Assembly: GCA_947497175.1 (NCBI GenBank)
Contig: CANMFM010000007.1
Coordinates: 186,001-250,000, forward strand
Direction of reading: 5' to 3'
Origin: an uncultured Aquimarina sp.
GTDB lineage: Bacteria; Bacteroidota; Bacteroidia; Flavobacteriales; Flavobacteriaceae
Length of the DNA stretch: 64,000 nucleotides
Shown: positions 38,422 through 47,747 of the stretch, piece after piece
Position numbering within the stretch: position 1 is the first letter of the stretch
Layout of the letters: each line of letters opens with the position of its first letter
Translations under genes and position numbers: made by a program
Notes under the pieces: generated by a model
Told to the model about the DNA's origin: nothing
Databases searched by the model: none
The model's input: the letters and a program-made list of their open reading frames with translations, nothing else

Positions 38422-39069
38422 TTAAAATTTATATCCCGCTGATAATTGGAATACACCATTTTGATTTTCAACCTCTAATTCTCCTATCTCAAGATCAAGG
38501 TCATTAATATTTGTTAAACCAACATTATAGCGGGCATCCAAGAAAATACCCATCTCTAATTGATAACCTAACCCAAAATTGATTCCTAAATCTATATCTT
38601 TATACAAATCAGTTGTATCTACATCAATTTGCGATATAACACCATTTTCATTTATACTTCCTTTTTCTTTAGCCGATAATAAAAATCCAATCTGTGGCCC
38701 CACTTGGAAACTAAACCCTTCAGCTACATAATACTTGGCCATTAAAGGTAAATTGATATAGTTTAAGGTAACCGTGGATTCTCCTCCAATTGAAAATCCG
38801 GGAAACATTATATCGGCCTCGGTTTTAGACCCTTGAGAAGAGTATACTAATTCGGGTGCAAAAGCAAACTTACTTGATAGAGGGATTTCTACCAAAGCAC
38901 CTACATGAAAATCTGTTCTTGATTTATAATCAATTAGCGCTACCTGATCCCCTAATTGATTCGAGACATTTAATCCAAATTTTGCTCCAAATCTAATTTT
39001 TTCTTCTTGAGCATTAGCAACTATATTTAACGATGCCAATACCACAACTAATAAAAATTTTCTTATCAT
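38422..39069 (-). CDS. Outer-membrane beta-barrel (PorT-like) protein, paralog of its neighbour
   Basis: GAKFGLNVSNQLGDQ...FHVGALVEIPLSSKFAFAPELVYSSQGS...LNYINLPLMAKYY. Confidence 0.85.
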   Translation of the reverse strand: MIRKFLLVVVLASLNIVANAQEEKIRFGAKFGLNVSNQLGDQVALIDYKSRTDFHVGALVEIPLSSKFAFAPELVYSSQGSKTEADIMFPGFSIGGESTVTLNYINLPLMAKYYVAEGFSFQVGPQIGFLLSAKEKGSINENGVISQIDVDTTDLYKDIDLGINFGLGYQLEMGIFLDARYNVGLTNINDLDLEIGELEVENQNGVFQLSAGYKF

Positions 39070-39213
39070 GTTTTATTTTTAAAAATTCGAGAGCAAAACT
39101 AAATTTTTTGTTCAAAATACCTACAAGGTACATTACTATTTTTTAATTGACCAGACCTTGAAAAATTATAATTTTAAGCAGCTCACTATGTAGTTTCTTT
39201 TTATATCTTAGTC

Positions 39214-40113
39214 TTGATGAAATGGGATCACGCAATTAAAGACTATACGCATTATTTAAGAATTGAGCGAGGACTGTCAGAAAATTCTATTATTAATTAT
39301 GTTTTTGATGTAGAGCGACTGTTAAAATTCCTTACTATAAATGAAATACAAAGCGATCCTCTTACTATTGAAACAGATATACTTCAGCAGTTTATTTTTG
39401 AAACCGCTAAACTGGTTAATGCCAGATCTCAGTCTCGAATTATATCTGGTTTAAAAAGTTTTTTTAATTATCTGGTTTTTGAAGATTATAGAGAATCTAA
39501 CCCAATGGAACTGATTGAATCTCCCAGAATAGGTCGAAAACTACCCGACACACTATCTGTAAAAGAAATAGATCAGATAATTGCTGAAATAGATCTGGGT
39601 ACGCCAGAAGGCGAACGTAATCGAGCTATGATAGAAACGTTGTATGGTTGCGGATTGCGTGTAAGTGAACTTATAGAACTGAAAATTTCTAATCTCTTTT
39701 TTGAAGAAGGTTTTATAAGTGTTACAGGAAAAGGCAATAAGCAACGCTTTGTACCCATTGCAGAGAATACTCAAAAATTCATTACCATATATAAAAACGA
39801 AATACGCAACCACATTGCTATACAAAAAGGATTTGAAGATACTTTATTTTTAAATCGTAGAGGAAAACAACTAACCAGAGCAATGATTTTTACGATCGTT
39901 AAACGATTGGTTGAAAAAGCTGGAATATATAAAACAGTAAGCCCACATACCTTTAGGCACTCTTTTGCTACACATTTGTTAGAAAATGGTGCAGATTTGA
40001 GAGCCATACAACTGATGCTTGGTCACGAAAGTATTACAACCACAGAAATTTACATGCATATAGATCGTAGCCATTTAAGTGAAGTTATTCATAATTTTCA
40101 TCCAAGAAAGTAG
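39214..40113 (+). CDS. xerD: Site-specific tyrosine recombinase
   Basis: LYGCGLRVSELIELKISN; VTGKGNKQRFVPI; SPHTFRHSFATHLLENGADLRAIQLMLGHESITTTEIYMH. Confidence 0.93.
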   Translation: MMKWDHAIKDYTHYLRIERGLSENSIINYVFDVERLLKFLTINEIQSDPLTIETDILQQFIFETAKLVNARSQSRIISGLKSFFNYLVFEDYRESNPMELIESPRIGRKLPDTLSVKEIDQIIAEIDLGTPEGERNRAMIETLYGCGLRVSELIELKISNLFFEEGFISVTGKGNKQRFVPIAENTQKFITIYKNEIRNHIAIQKGFEDTLFLNRRGKQLTRAMIFTIVKRLVEKAGIYKTVSPHTFRHSFATHLLENGADLRAIQLMLGHESITTTEIYMHIDRSHLSEVIHNFHPRK

Positions 40114-40115
40114 CT

Positions 40116-41072
40116 ATGAACCATAACAGTTTTAGATCACTAGTTTTCTTAACTTCACTTCTATACTGTTTTACACTCTATTCGCAAGAACTTCAAGTCG
40201 ATGGCGGTGTTCTCATTAACGCAGAAATTACTCTAGGAAATCAAAACCAATGGCTAAAATTAGGGGTTTTTGGATTTGGCACCATCAATTATGGTGATTT
40301 ATCTTTAGAAAGCGGGGTATCCTTTGCTTCATATCAATTCATAAAACGTCATACCGTCAGGATGAGTGGATTGGCATGTTCATACGAGTTTTTTGCGTTA
40401 GGAGGAATAGGAAAAAACAGTAATCTTTTGGGGTCTTCTGTTTCCAATATGAACACTTCTATTTTATTTAATCCGTATGGCAAAGGTGGATTTAATGGAC
40501 TAGGGTTTGGATTTGGCAGAGATTTTTTACCTAAAGAACTAAAAACTTACGGAATTAGACGAGGAGCCGTATTATTAAGGTTCAGTAATGCAAATCATAG
40601 TATGCATTTTTCGTTTCTTAATGATTTTAAAATAGGATGGTTTAATGGATCCAGAACAGATTATGGAGTTACAGGCTCGCTGGATATTGGGTTCTCAAAG
40701 ATCGAAGATCTGAATACTGCGTATCAACTAGGGTTAGGGATAGATCTTTTTACTCCAAGACCTGATTATAGTAAATCTCCCAGAAATCCTATAAATTCTG
40801 ATGATAACAGAAAGAATGTATGGTATACTTTACCTCCGTTCAAAAATTTGTTCTATGGAAATATATATGTGTACGGGACATATCAAAAGGATACGTATAC
40901 ACTACATTCAAAATTAGGAATGAATAGCCAAAAAGCAGGTGCGTATATCCAAAATACATTGCATGATGGTATTGGCTTAAACCCTAGATTTCCATGGAAA
41001 GTAGACGTAAAAGATACACTATATATAGAAATTTCAGGAAATATCTTCTTTAAAGAAATCATTAATGAGTAG
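40116..41072 (+). CDS. Secreted beta-rich protein, possibly of the polymorphic-toxin type 23-like group
   Basis: Signal peptide; FNPYGKGGFNGLGFGFGRDFLP; LGLGIDLFTPRPDY; LHDGIGLNPRFPWKVD; family call is tentative recall. Confidence 0.4.
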   Translation: MNHNSFRSLVFLTSLLYCFTLYSQELQVDGGVLINAEITLGNQNQWLKLGVFGFGTINYGDLSLESGVSFASYQFIKRHTVRMSGLACSYEFFALGGIGKNSNLLGSSVSNMNTSILFNPYGKGGFNGLGFGFGRDFLPKELKTYGIRRGAVLLRFSNANHSMHFSFLNDFKIGWFNGSRTDYGVTGSLDIGFSKIEDLNTAYQLGLGIDLFTPRPDYSKSPRNPINSDDNRKNVWYTLPPFKNLFYGNIYVYGTYQKDTYTLHSKLGMNSQKAGAYIQNTLHDGIGLNPRFPWKVDVKDTLYIEISGNIFFKEIINE

Positions 41073-42009
41073 AACACTTCTTTATTATTTAAGATTAGTT
41101 ATATTGATATGTATTCTCACCAATTGCACTACATATATCAATTTTTATAGCCCTACTTATACCTCTATCCCGAATACTAAGACTTCAGCTATTTACAGAT
41201 TAGATTTAAGCTATCAAAACTTCGATTCTTTACCATTTAACGTCTCAGAACTACAGCATCTGAAAATGCTCGACTTGAGTGGTAATCCTAATTTGGAATT
41301 GGCGCAGGTTTTTTGTCAAATAGAATCTCTAAAAGGCTTAGAGATATTAATTCTTGACAGCTTAGGTATATCGAGCATTCCAAAATCTATATACCAGTTT
41401 TCAAATCTTAAACAGTTATCTATTGCCTATAATCCTGATTTAGATCTTAAAGAGGTTATTGAATTGATTCCAAAAAATCGACTAGAATTTTTAAATCTTC
41501 AAGGAAACGCTATTAAAAATTTACCAGACAATATTATTAAATTAGAATCATTAAAGGAACTTAATCTTTCACACAATTTATTAGCAGATGCTCACAGTTA
41601 TATTCTTTTAGGTCAACTACCTAAGCTGTATTCACTATGGATTGATAATAATCATTTAGAAAAGTTGCCCGAAACAATAGGGAATCTTGCACAAATACGA
41701 TTTCTATATATAGATCATAATACATTACAAAAACTCCCAAATTCGATGTCTAAAATGAGGAAGTTATGGGTAATTCATGCAGGATATAATCAGTTTAAGC
41801 AATTACCAGTTGTTTTTACCAAAATGCCCTCTCTATTCATGGCGCATATGAACAACAATGATATTACCTCAATTCCGCAGGTTTATGAATTTGCCAAATA
41901 CCCTTTGGCAGGTCTGATTCTTGATAACAATCCTATTCCTGAAAAAGAACGTGTAAAAGCAGAAAAAATGTTTAAGGGATTTTTTCTGCTTTCTTTTGAG
42001 CAAAAATAA
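41065..42009 (+). CDS. Leucine-rich-repeat lipoprotein
   Basis: Lipobox LTNCTT; repeats LKELNLSHNLL, LYSLWIDNNHLEKLPETIGNL, IRFLYIDHNTLQKLPNSM. Confidence 0.88.
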   Translation: MSRTLLYYLRLVILICILTNCTTYINFYSPTYTSIPNTKTSAIYRLDLSYQNFDSLPFNVSELQHLKMLDLSGNPNLELAQVFCQIESLKGLEILILDSLGISSIPKSIYQFSNLKQLSIAYNPDLDLKEVIELIPKNRLEFLNLQGNAIKNLPDNIIKLESLKELNLSHNLLADAHSYILLGQLPKLYSLWIDNNHLEKLPETIGNLAQIRFLYIDHNTLQKLPNSMSKMRKLWVIHAGYNQFKQLPVVFTKMPSLFMAHMNNNDITSIPQVYEFAKYPLAGLILDNNPIPEKERVKAEKMFKGFFLLSFEQK

Positions 42010-42034
42010 TACTGTAGAGAAATGTATATTAAGT

Positions 42035-43561
42035 TTAGTCTTTTCTTGATTCGGGTGTCTTAAAAAGCTCTAAAAATGCTAGACCTATATTCGAAACAAT
42101 ATCAGAAGCTATTAATGATTCGAAACCAGTTTTTAACGCGACAATATCTCCTGCACTTCCGTGCAAATAGACTCCAAAAACTGTAGCCTGCAATGGGTCG
42201 TATCCCTGTGATAACAATCCGGTAATTATTCCTGTAAGTACGTCTCCACTTCCTGCAGTGGCCATTCCTGGATTTCCGCTAGTATTTATATACACCCGAT
42301 CTCCATAAATCACCATAGAGTTGGCTCCCTTAATAATAATAATACAATGGTGTTTTTGAGAAAATAGTTTCGTTTTTTCTATCTTCTCAAAATCATCATT
42401 CCATTCACCTATCAACCTTTGCAATTCTTTAGGATGCGGAGTTAATATTGTGTTTTCCTTCAGGTTTTCTAAAAGTTCGGGATGTTTTGATACTATATTG
42501 ATCCCATCTGCATCAATCACAAGTTGTGATGTATTCTCTTTTAAAAATTCTTTAAAGGCTTTTATTGTTTTTTCACTTGTTCCTAATCCTACCCCAATAG
42601 CTACTGCAGTGGGTTCAAAATCAAATCTAATTTCAGAAAGTTCATCATCGTCATCGGTTATCACCATAGCTTCAGGCACTGTTGTTTGTATTATATCATA
42701 ACCACATTCTGGCATATAAGCTGTAATTAAGCCTGCGCCTGTTCTTAAAGCTGCTTTTGTAGCCAAAACTACACTTCCTATTTTACCATAACTTCCTCCT
42801 ACTATGATACTATGCCCAAAAGTACCTTTATGACTATATTTATTTCGTGCACGATAAAGAGGTACTATTTCATTCTTACTTATTAACTCTGCAATTGCAG
42901 GTTGTTGTTGCAAATAATTTTGATTTAATCCTATATCAATCACTTCCAGATCTTGAGTGTACATACCTGTTTGTGGTAAAAAGAAAATCAGTTTTGGTGT
43001 CTGAAACGTAATGGTAATATTGGCAAATACAACACCTTGAGGGTCATCAGGGGTTTTATCTGCATACAATCCCGAAGGAACATCAACCGAAATTACAAAA
43101 CATCTCGAACTATTAATATGCTTGATTAATAAGATTACCCATGGTAATAGAGGCCTACTAAGGCCGATACCGAAAATAGCATCAATTACAATATCATTCG
43201 ATTTTATCTCCGGAAAGTCATCTTCAGATTTTATTTGAAGGGGCCATTCTTTTGCAATCTCCTTAAGGCGATCATAGTTTGCCAAAAATTCTTTTGAGCG
43301 ATTATCACTAAAATTAACAATGTACACTTTTACAGTATAGCCATGCTCAACTAATAATCGTGAGATAACCAAACCATCACCCCCATTATTACCCAATCCA
43401 CAAAATACATGAATAACAATTGGAGCTCCTTGCAATCTCTTATGGATAAAATTAAAGACTTTTGTAGCGGCGTGCTCCATTAATTCTAACGAAGTAATTT
43501 TTTGGGATTGTATTGTAGCTTCATCGGCCATTCGCATTTGCTGCGCAGAAAATATTTTCAT
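42035..43561 (-). CDS. nnrD: Bifunctional NAD(P)H-hydrate epimerase/dehydratase
   Basis: FCGLGNNGGDGLVISRLL; VIVGGSYGKIGSVVLATKAALRTGAGL; NTSGNPGMATAGSGDVLTGIITGLLSQG. Confidence 0.92.
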   Translation of the reverse strand: MKIFSAQQMRMADEATIQSQKITSLELMEHAATKVFNFIHKRLQGAPIVIHVFCGLGNNGGDGLVISRLLVEHGYTVKVYIVNFSDNRSKEFLANYDRLKEIAKEWPLQIKSEDDFPEIKSNDIVIDAIFGIGLSRPLLPWVILLIKHINSSRCFVISVDVPSGLYADKTPDDPQGVVFANITITFQTPKLIFFLPQTGMYTQDLEVIDIGLNQNYLQQQPAIAELISKNEIVPLYRARNKYSHKGTFGHSIIVGGSYGKIGSVVLATKAALRTGAGLITAYMPECGYDIIQTTVPEAMVITDDDDELSEIRFDFEPTAVAIGVGLGTSEKTIKAFKEFLKENTSQLVIDADGINIVSKHPELLENLKENTILTPHPKELQRLIGEWNDDFEKIEKTKLFSQKHHCIIIIKGANSMVIYGDRVYINTSGNPGMATAGSGDVLTGIITGLLSQGYDPLQATVFGVYLHGSAGDIVALKTGFESLIASDIVSNIGLAFLELFKTPESRKD

Positions 43562-43777
43562 GTATCTCTTTTAATTTATTATAATCATGTTAGGTGAACC
43601 TGTAAAATTAATAACTGTAAAGCAGCATCAAATTAGTAGTATAACATATATTATTGGGAATTCTATAATGAAATCTGCCATTAATTACTGAATTAGCAAA
43701 AGTTTAAGGATAGTATTAATTTAATTTTCTCTAAAAGTAAAAAATTATACATTTGAATTAAAATATAAGGCAAACTA

Positions 43778-43888
43778 ATGTTTAGTACCGTAATAATCAT
43801 ATTTTTTTCGACCATAGTAGGAACGATTACCGTATCTGGCATTACTTCTATTACACGTACTACAACAATTATTACCCTTAGGGGTTAA
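43778..43888 (+). CDS. Threonine-operon leader peptide (36 aa)
   Basis: Own translation: MFSTVIIIFFSTIVGTITVSGITSITRTTTIITLRG*; 10 Thr and 9 Ile of 36 residues, about 100 nt upstream of thrA. Confidence 0.7.
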   Translation: MFSTVIIIFFSTIVGTITVSGITSITRTTTIITLRG

Positions 43889-43985
43889 TTATTTTCATAT
43901 CACCAACAAAACGAGTACGTAGTACATATCAATGAATAACTACCGAAAGCAAGCCTGAACATTAATTTCAATTTAAAAATATATT

Positions 43986-46430
43986 ATGAACGTTCTAAAA
44001 TTTGGAGGTTCTTCTGTTGCAAATTCGGCAACAATAGAAAATGTAATCGATATTATACACGAGCAATCCAAAAAATCACCAATATATGTGGTAGTTTCTG
44101 CCATGGGCGGTGTAACAGACTTGCTCATACAAGCAGGTAAAGAAGCTTCAGAAAATGATGAAAACTATAAAAACACACTTTCAAAAATTGAAGAAACACA
44201 CTTTACTGCTATTAAAAAATTAATTCCGGTTGTTTCCCAAAGTGCTATAATTAGTAAAGTAAAAACAGAACTAAATACGTTAGAATCTTTATGTATTGGG
44301 GTTTTTCTACTCAGTGAATTATCACCAAAAACCGAAGCTGTTATTGCCAGTTTTGGCGAAATGCTATCCTCATATATCATCGTAGAAGCAGCAAAAATTA
44401 AAGGGTTAGACATAAGGCTAAAAGATTCTAGGGATTTAATCATCAAAACAACAAACTCTAAAGCAGCAATTGATTATAAAGAAACAAATCATAGAATTAA
44501 AGACTTCCTAAATAAAAATGAATACAAAGTAAGTCTATTTCCGGGGTTTGTTGCAAGAACTCAGGATGGAGAGCCTACTACATTAGGAAGAGGTGGTTCA
44601 GATTTTACAGCTGCCATTCTCGCTGCAGCAATAGATGCTGAAGAATTACAAATATGGACAGATGTCAGTGGTATGTATACTGCAAACCCAAAACTTGTAA
44701 AACAAGCAAGACCTGTTGATCATATCTCATATCAGGAAGCCATGGAGCTTTCTCATTTTGGAGCTAAAGTTATTTATCCTCCTACTATACAACCGGTGCT
44801 CGAGAAAAACATCCCAATTGTAATCAAAAATACGTTTGAACCTAAAGATCAGGGAACTCGTATTACCAGAGAAGTAAGTAACAAGCAAAATGCGGTAACC
44901 GGGATTACGCATATCGACAACATTGCTATTTTATCTCTTGAAGGTAGTGGAATGGTAGGTATTCCAGGATTTTCAAAACGTTTATTCGAAGCGCTTTTTT
45001 TAGAAAATATAAATGTAATTTTAATTACCCAAGCATCATCAGAGCATTCTATATGTTTAGCGGTTGATATCTCTGAAGCCCAAAGGGCAAAAACTATTTT
45101 AGATGCAACTTTTGAATTTGAAATCTCTAAACACAAAGTAAATCCTGTAAAAATCGAAAATGATGCCGCCATTGTTGCACTTGTTGGCGATAATATGTAT
45201 CATCACCAAGGGCTTAGCGGAAAAATGTTTAGCACCCTTGGTAAAAATAATGTAAACATCAGAGCTATTGCCCAAGGTGCATCAGAAAAGAACATCTCGG
45301 TTGTCATCGAGAAAAAAGATGTAAAAAAAGCATTGAACACCTTACATGAGCGATTCTTTGAAGTAAAAACAAAACAATTGAACTTATTTGTTACTGGAGT
45401 TGGTAATGTGGGAAGCAAATTAATTGGTCAACTAGAGCAACAAAAGAAATACTTAAAAGATAAATTACGTCTCAAAATTAGAGTAATTGGGCTATCAAAT
45501 TCCAGAAAAATGATATTTGATGAAAAGGGTATTGATTTAAATACCTGGGAAGAATCTCTTGTAAAAGGAAAAAAAGCTAATGCACTCGAATTTTTTGAAA
45601 CTGCCAGGCAAATGAATCTTCGTAATTCAATTTTTGTAGACAACACGGCTAATCCGGATATTGCCAAGATCTACAAACATTATTTAGCAGAGAGTATGGC
45701 TGTGGTTACCTGTAATAAGATTGCCTGTGCTGATGCGTATACTAATTATGAAGAGCTGCAGGATTTATCCAGAAAATTTAATGCATCATTTTTGTATGAA
45801 ACCAATGTTGGCGCCGGTCTTCCGATAATTGATACATTAAATAATCTAATTGCATCCGGAGATAATATCCACAAAATACAAGCGGTACTATCTGGGAGCT
45901 TAAATTTTGTGTTCAATACCTATAAAGAAGGTGTAACATTTCATGATATTGTAAAGCAGGCACAGGAAGAAGGATATACAGAGCCAGATCCTAAAATAGA
46001 TCTTAGTGGAGTTGATGTTGCCCGTAAGATTCTAATTTTGGCACGTGAAAGTGGAAAAGTGATGGAGCTTGAAAATATTGAAAAAGAAGCGTTTTTACCA
46101 CAAGAAAGTTTAGACACAGAGACTGTGGATGATTTTTTTGATTCGCTAAAACAGAACGAAAATCATTTTAAAGCTATCTTAGATGAAGCGAACGCGAAGA
46201 ACTGTCGTTTAAAGTATGTTGCGCAATATGAAAATGAAAAGGCAAAAGTTGGTCTACAACACATCCCTGCAGACCACCCGTTTTATAACCTTGAAGGAAG
46301 TGATAATATTGTGCTTTTCTATACAGATCGATATCCAAAACAACCATTAATCGTTAAAGGAGCTGGTGCCGGTGCTGATGTTACCGCTTCAGGAATCTTT
46401 GCAGATATTATACGAATTGGTAAAAAGTAG
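43986..46430 (+). CDS. thrA: Bifunctional aspartate kinase/homoserine dehydrogenase I
   Basis: MNVLKFGGSSVANSATI; TLGRGGSDFTAAILAAA; ACT region; NVGAGLPIIDTLNNLIASGD. Confidence 0.96.
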   Translation: MNVLKFGGSSVANSATIENVIDIIHEQSKKSPIYVVVSAMGGVTDLLIQAGKEASENDENYKNTLSKIEETHFTAIKKLIPVVSQSAIISKVKTELNTLESLCIGVFLLSELSPKTEAVIASFGEMLSSYIIVEAAKIKGLDIRLKDSRDLIIKTTNSKAAIDYKETNHRIKDFLNKNEYKVSLFPGFVARTQDGEPTTLGRGGSDFTAAILAAAIDAEELQIWTDVSGMYTANPKLVKQARPVDHISYQEAMELSHFGAKVIYPPTIQPVLEKNIPIVIKNTFEPKDQGTRITREVSNKQNAVTGITHIDNIAILSLEGSGMVGIPGFSKRLFEALFLENINVILITQASSEHSICLAVDISEAQRAKTILDATFEFEISKHKVNPVKIENDAAIVALVGDNMYHHQGLSGKMFSTLGKNNVNIRAIAQGASEKNISVVIEKKDVKKALNTLHERFFEVKTKQLNLFVTGVGNVGSKLIGQLEQQKKYLKDKLRLKIRVIGLSNSRKMIFDEKGIDLNTWEESLVKGKKANALEFFETARQMNLRNSIFVDNTANPDIAKIYKHYLAESMAVVTCNKIACADAYTNYEELQDLSRKFNASFLYETNVGAGLPIIDTLNNLIASGDNIHKIQAVLSGSLNFVFNTYKEGVTFHDIVKQAQEEGYTEPDPKIDLSGVDVARKILILARESGKVMELENIEKEAFLPQESLDTETVDDFFDSLKQNENHFKAILDEANAKNCRLKYVAQYENEKAKVGLQHIPADHPFYNLEGSDNIVLFYTDRYPKQPLIVKGAGAGADVTASGIFADIIRIGKK

Positions 46431-46435
46431 CTAAA

Positions 46436-47359
46436 ATGAGAAGTATAAAAATTTTTGCTCCTGCTACGGTAGCTAATCTGTCTTGTGGGTTTGATGTTTT
46501 GGGCTGTTGCTTAGATGCTGTGGGTGATGAAATGAAAATTTCTCTTTCTTCAGGAAATGATGTAAAAATTACCAAAATTGTTGGAGCAGACCTTCCGCTA
46601 GAAACACATAAAAATGTCGCTGGCGTAGCCGTAGAAGCATTATTAGCGTCTTATGGAAAAAAAATAGGTGTTGATATCGAAATTTATAAAAAAATCAAAG
46701 CCGGTAGTGGGATCGGAAGCAGTGCTGCGAGTAGCGCAGGTGCTGTTTGGGCTGTAAATCATCTTTTAGACAATCCCTTTACTGCTCAAGAATTGGTACC
46801 CTTTGCAATGGAAGGTGAAAAATTAGCCAGTGGTAATGCGCACGCAGATAATGTAGCCCCTGCCCTTTTGGGCGGTTTTACACTGGTACGAAGTTATGCA
46901 CCCCTGGATGTTATTAAACTTCATACCCCAAAGGACTTAGTAATGACGGTGATTCATCCACAAATTGAAGTAAAAACTTCAGACTCCAGATCAATAATCA
47001 AGCATAGCGTCTCTTTACAACAAGCTATTCAGCAATGGGGTAATGTAGGAGGATTAGTTACAGGATTATTTACCGAAGATTATGACCTAATTGGTCGTAG
47101 CCTTGAAGATGTAATTATTGAGCCCCTAAGATCAATCTTGATTCCAGAATTTGATACCGTAAAATATAAGGCCTTGGCAAACGGTGCTTTAGGTTGTGGT
47201 ATCTCTGGTTCGGGGCCATCCATTTTTGCACTAAGCAAGGGAGAACAAACTGCACATATGGTAGCAGATACCATAAGAGAAGTGTATTCTAAAACCGGTA
47301 TTGATTATGATATTCATGTATCTAAGATTAATAGCAAGGGAGTTAAGATAATAAATTGA
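46436..47359 (+). CDS. thrB: Homoserine kinase
   Basis: FAPATVANLSCGFDVLGCCLD; AGSGIGSSAASSAGAVWAVN; GALGCGISGSGPSIFAL. Confidence 0.95.
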   Translation: MRSIKIFAPATVANLSCGFDVLGCCLDAVGDEMKISLSSGNDVKITKIVGADLPLETHKNVAGVAVEALLASYGKKIGVDIEIYKKIKAGSGIGSSAASSAGAVWAVNHLLDNPFTAQELVPFAMEGEKLASGNAHADNVAPALLGGFTLVRSYAPLDVIKLHTPKDLVMTVIHPQIEVKTSDSRSIIKHSVSLQQAIQQWGNVGGLVTGLFTEDYDLIGRSLEDVIIEPLRSILIPEFDTVKYKALANGALGCGISGSGPSIFALSKGEQTAHMVADTIREVYSKTGIDYDIHVSKINSKGVKIIN

Positions 47360-47362
47360 AAG

Positions 47363-47725
47363 ATGAAAGAAATAAAAAAAATATCTAGTGGCGCCCCTTG
47401 GGAAGATATTGTAGGATATTCTCGGGCTATAAAAATCGGCACTACTATAGAAATCGCCGGTACTACAGCAAAAGGGAAAGATGAATACGAACAAACAAAA
47501 GCGATTATTAGAATTGCAGAAAAAGCATTAAAAGAACTCGGGGCTGATTTAAGTACTGTGGTTAGAACCAGAATGTACTGCACCAACATTTCAAACTGGG
47601 AAAAAATCGGTAAAGCACATGGCGAATTTTTTCGCGAAATAAAACCAGTAGCCACTATGGTCGAAGTCACTAAATTAATTTCACCAGAAATTTTAGTTGA
47701 AATAGAATTTTCGGCAATACTCTAA
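47363..47725 (+). CDS. RidA-family protein
   Basis: SSGAPWEDIVGYSRAIKIGTTIEIAGTTA; VVRTRMYCTNISNWEKIGKAHGEFF; MVEVTKLISPEILVEIEFSAI. Confidence 0.93.
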   Translation: MKEIKKISSGAPWEDIVGYSRAIKIGTTIEIAGTTAKGKDEYEQTKAIIRIAEKALKELGADLSTVVRTRMYCTNISNWEKIGKAHGEFFREIKPVATMVEVTKLISPEILVEIEFSAIL

Positions 47726-47747
47726 TACGATAAAGTATATAAAAACA

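Noticed and set aside
39214-40113. Tyrosine recombinase as a marker of an integrated mobile element
   Set aside because: Sequence looks like chromosomal XerD; no attachment repeats, excisionase or phage genes nearby
47314-47670. 118-aa minus-strand ORF
   Set aside because: Antisense to ridA; no independent support
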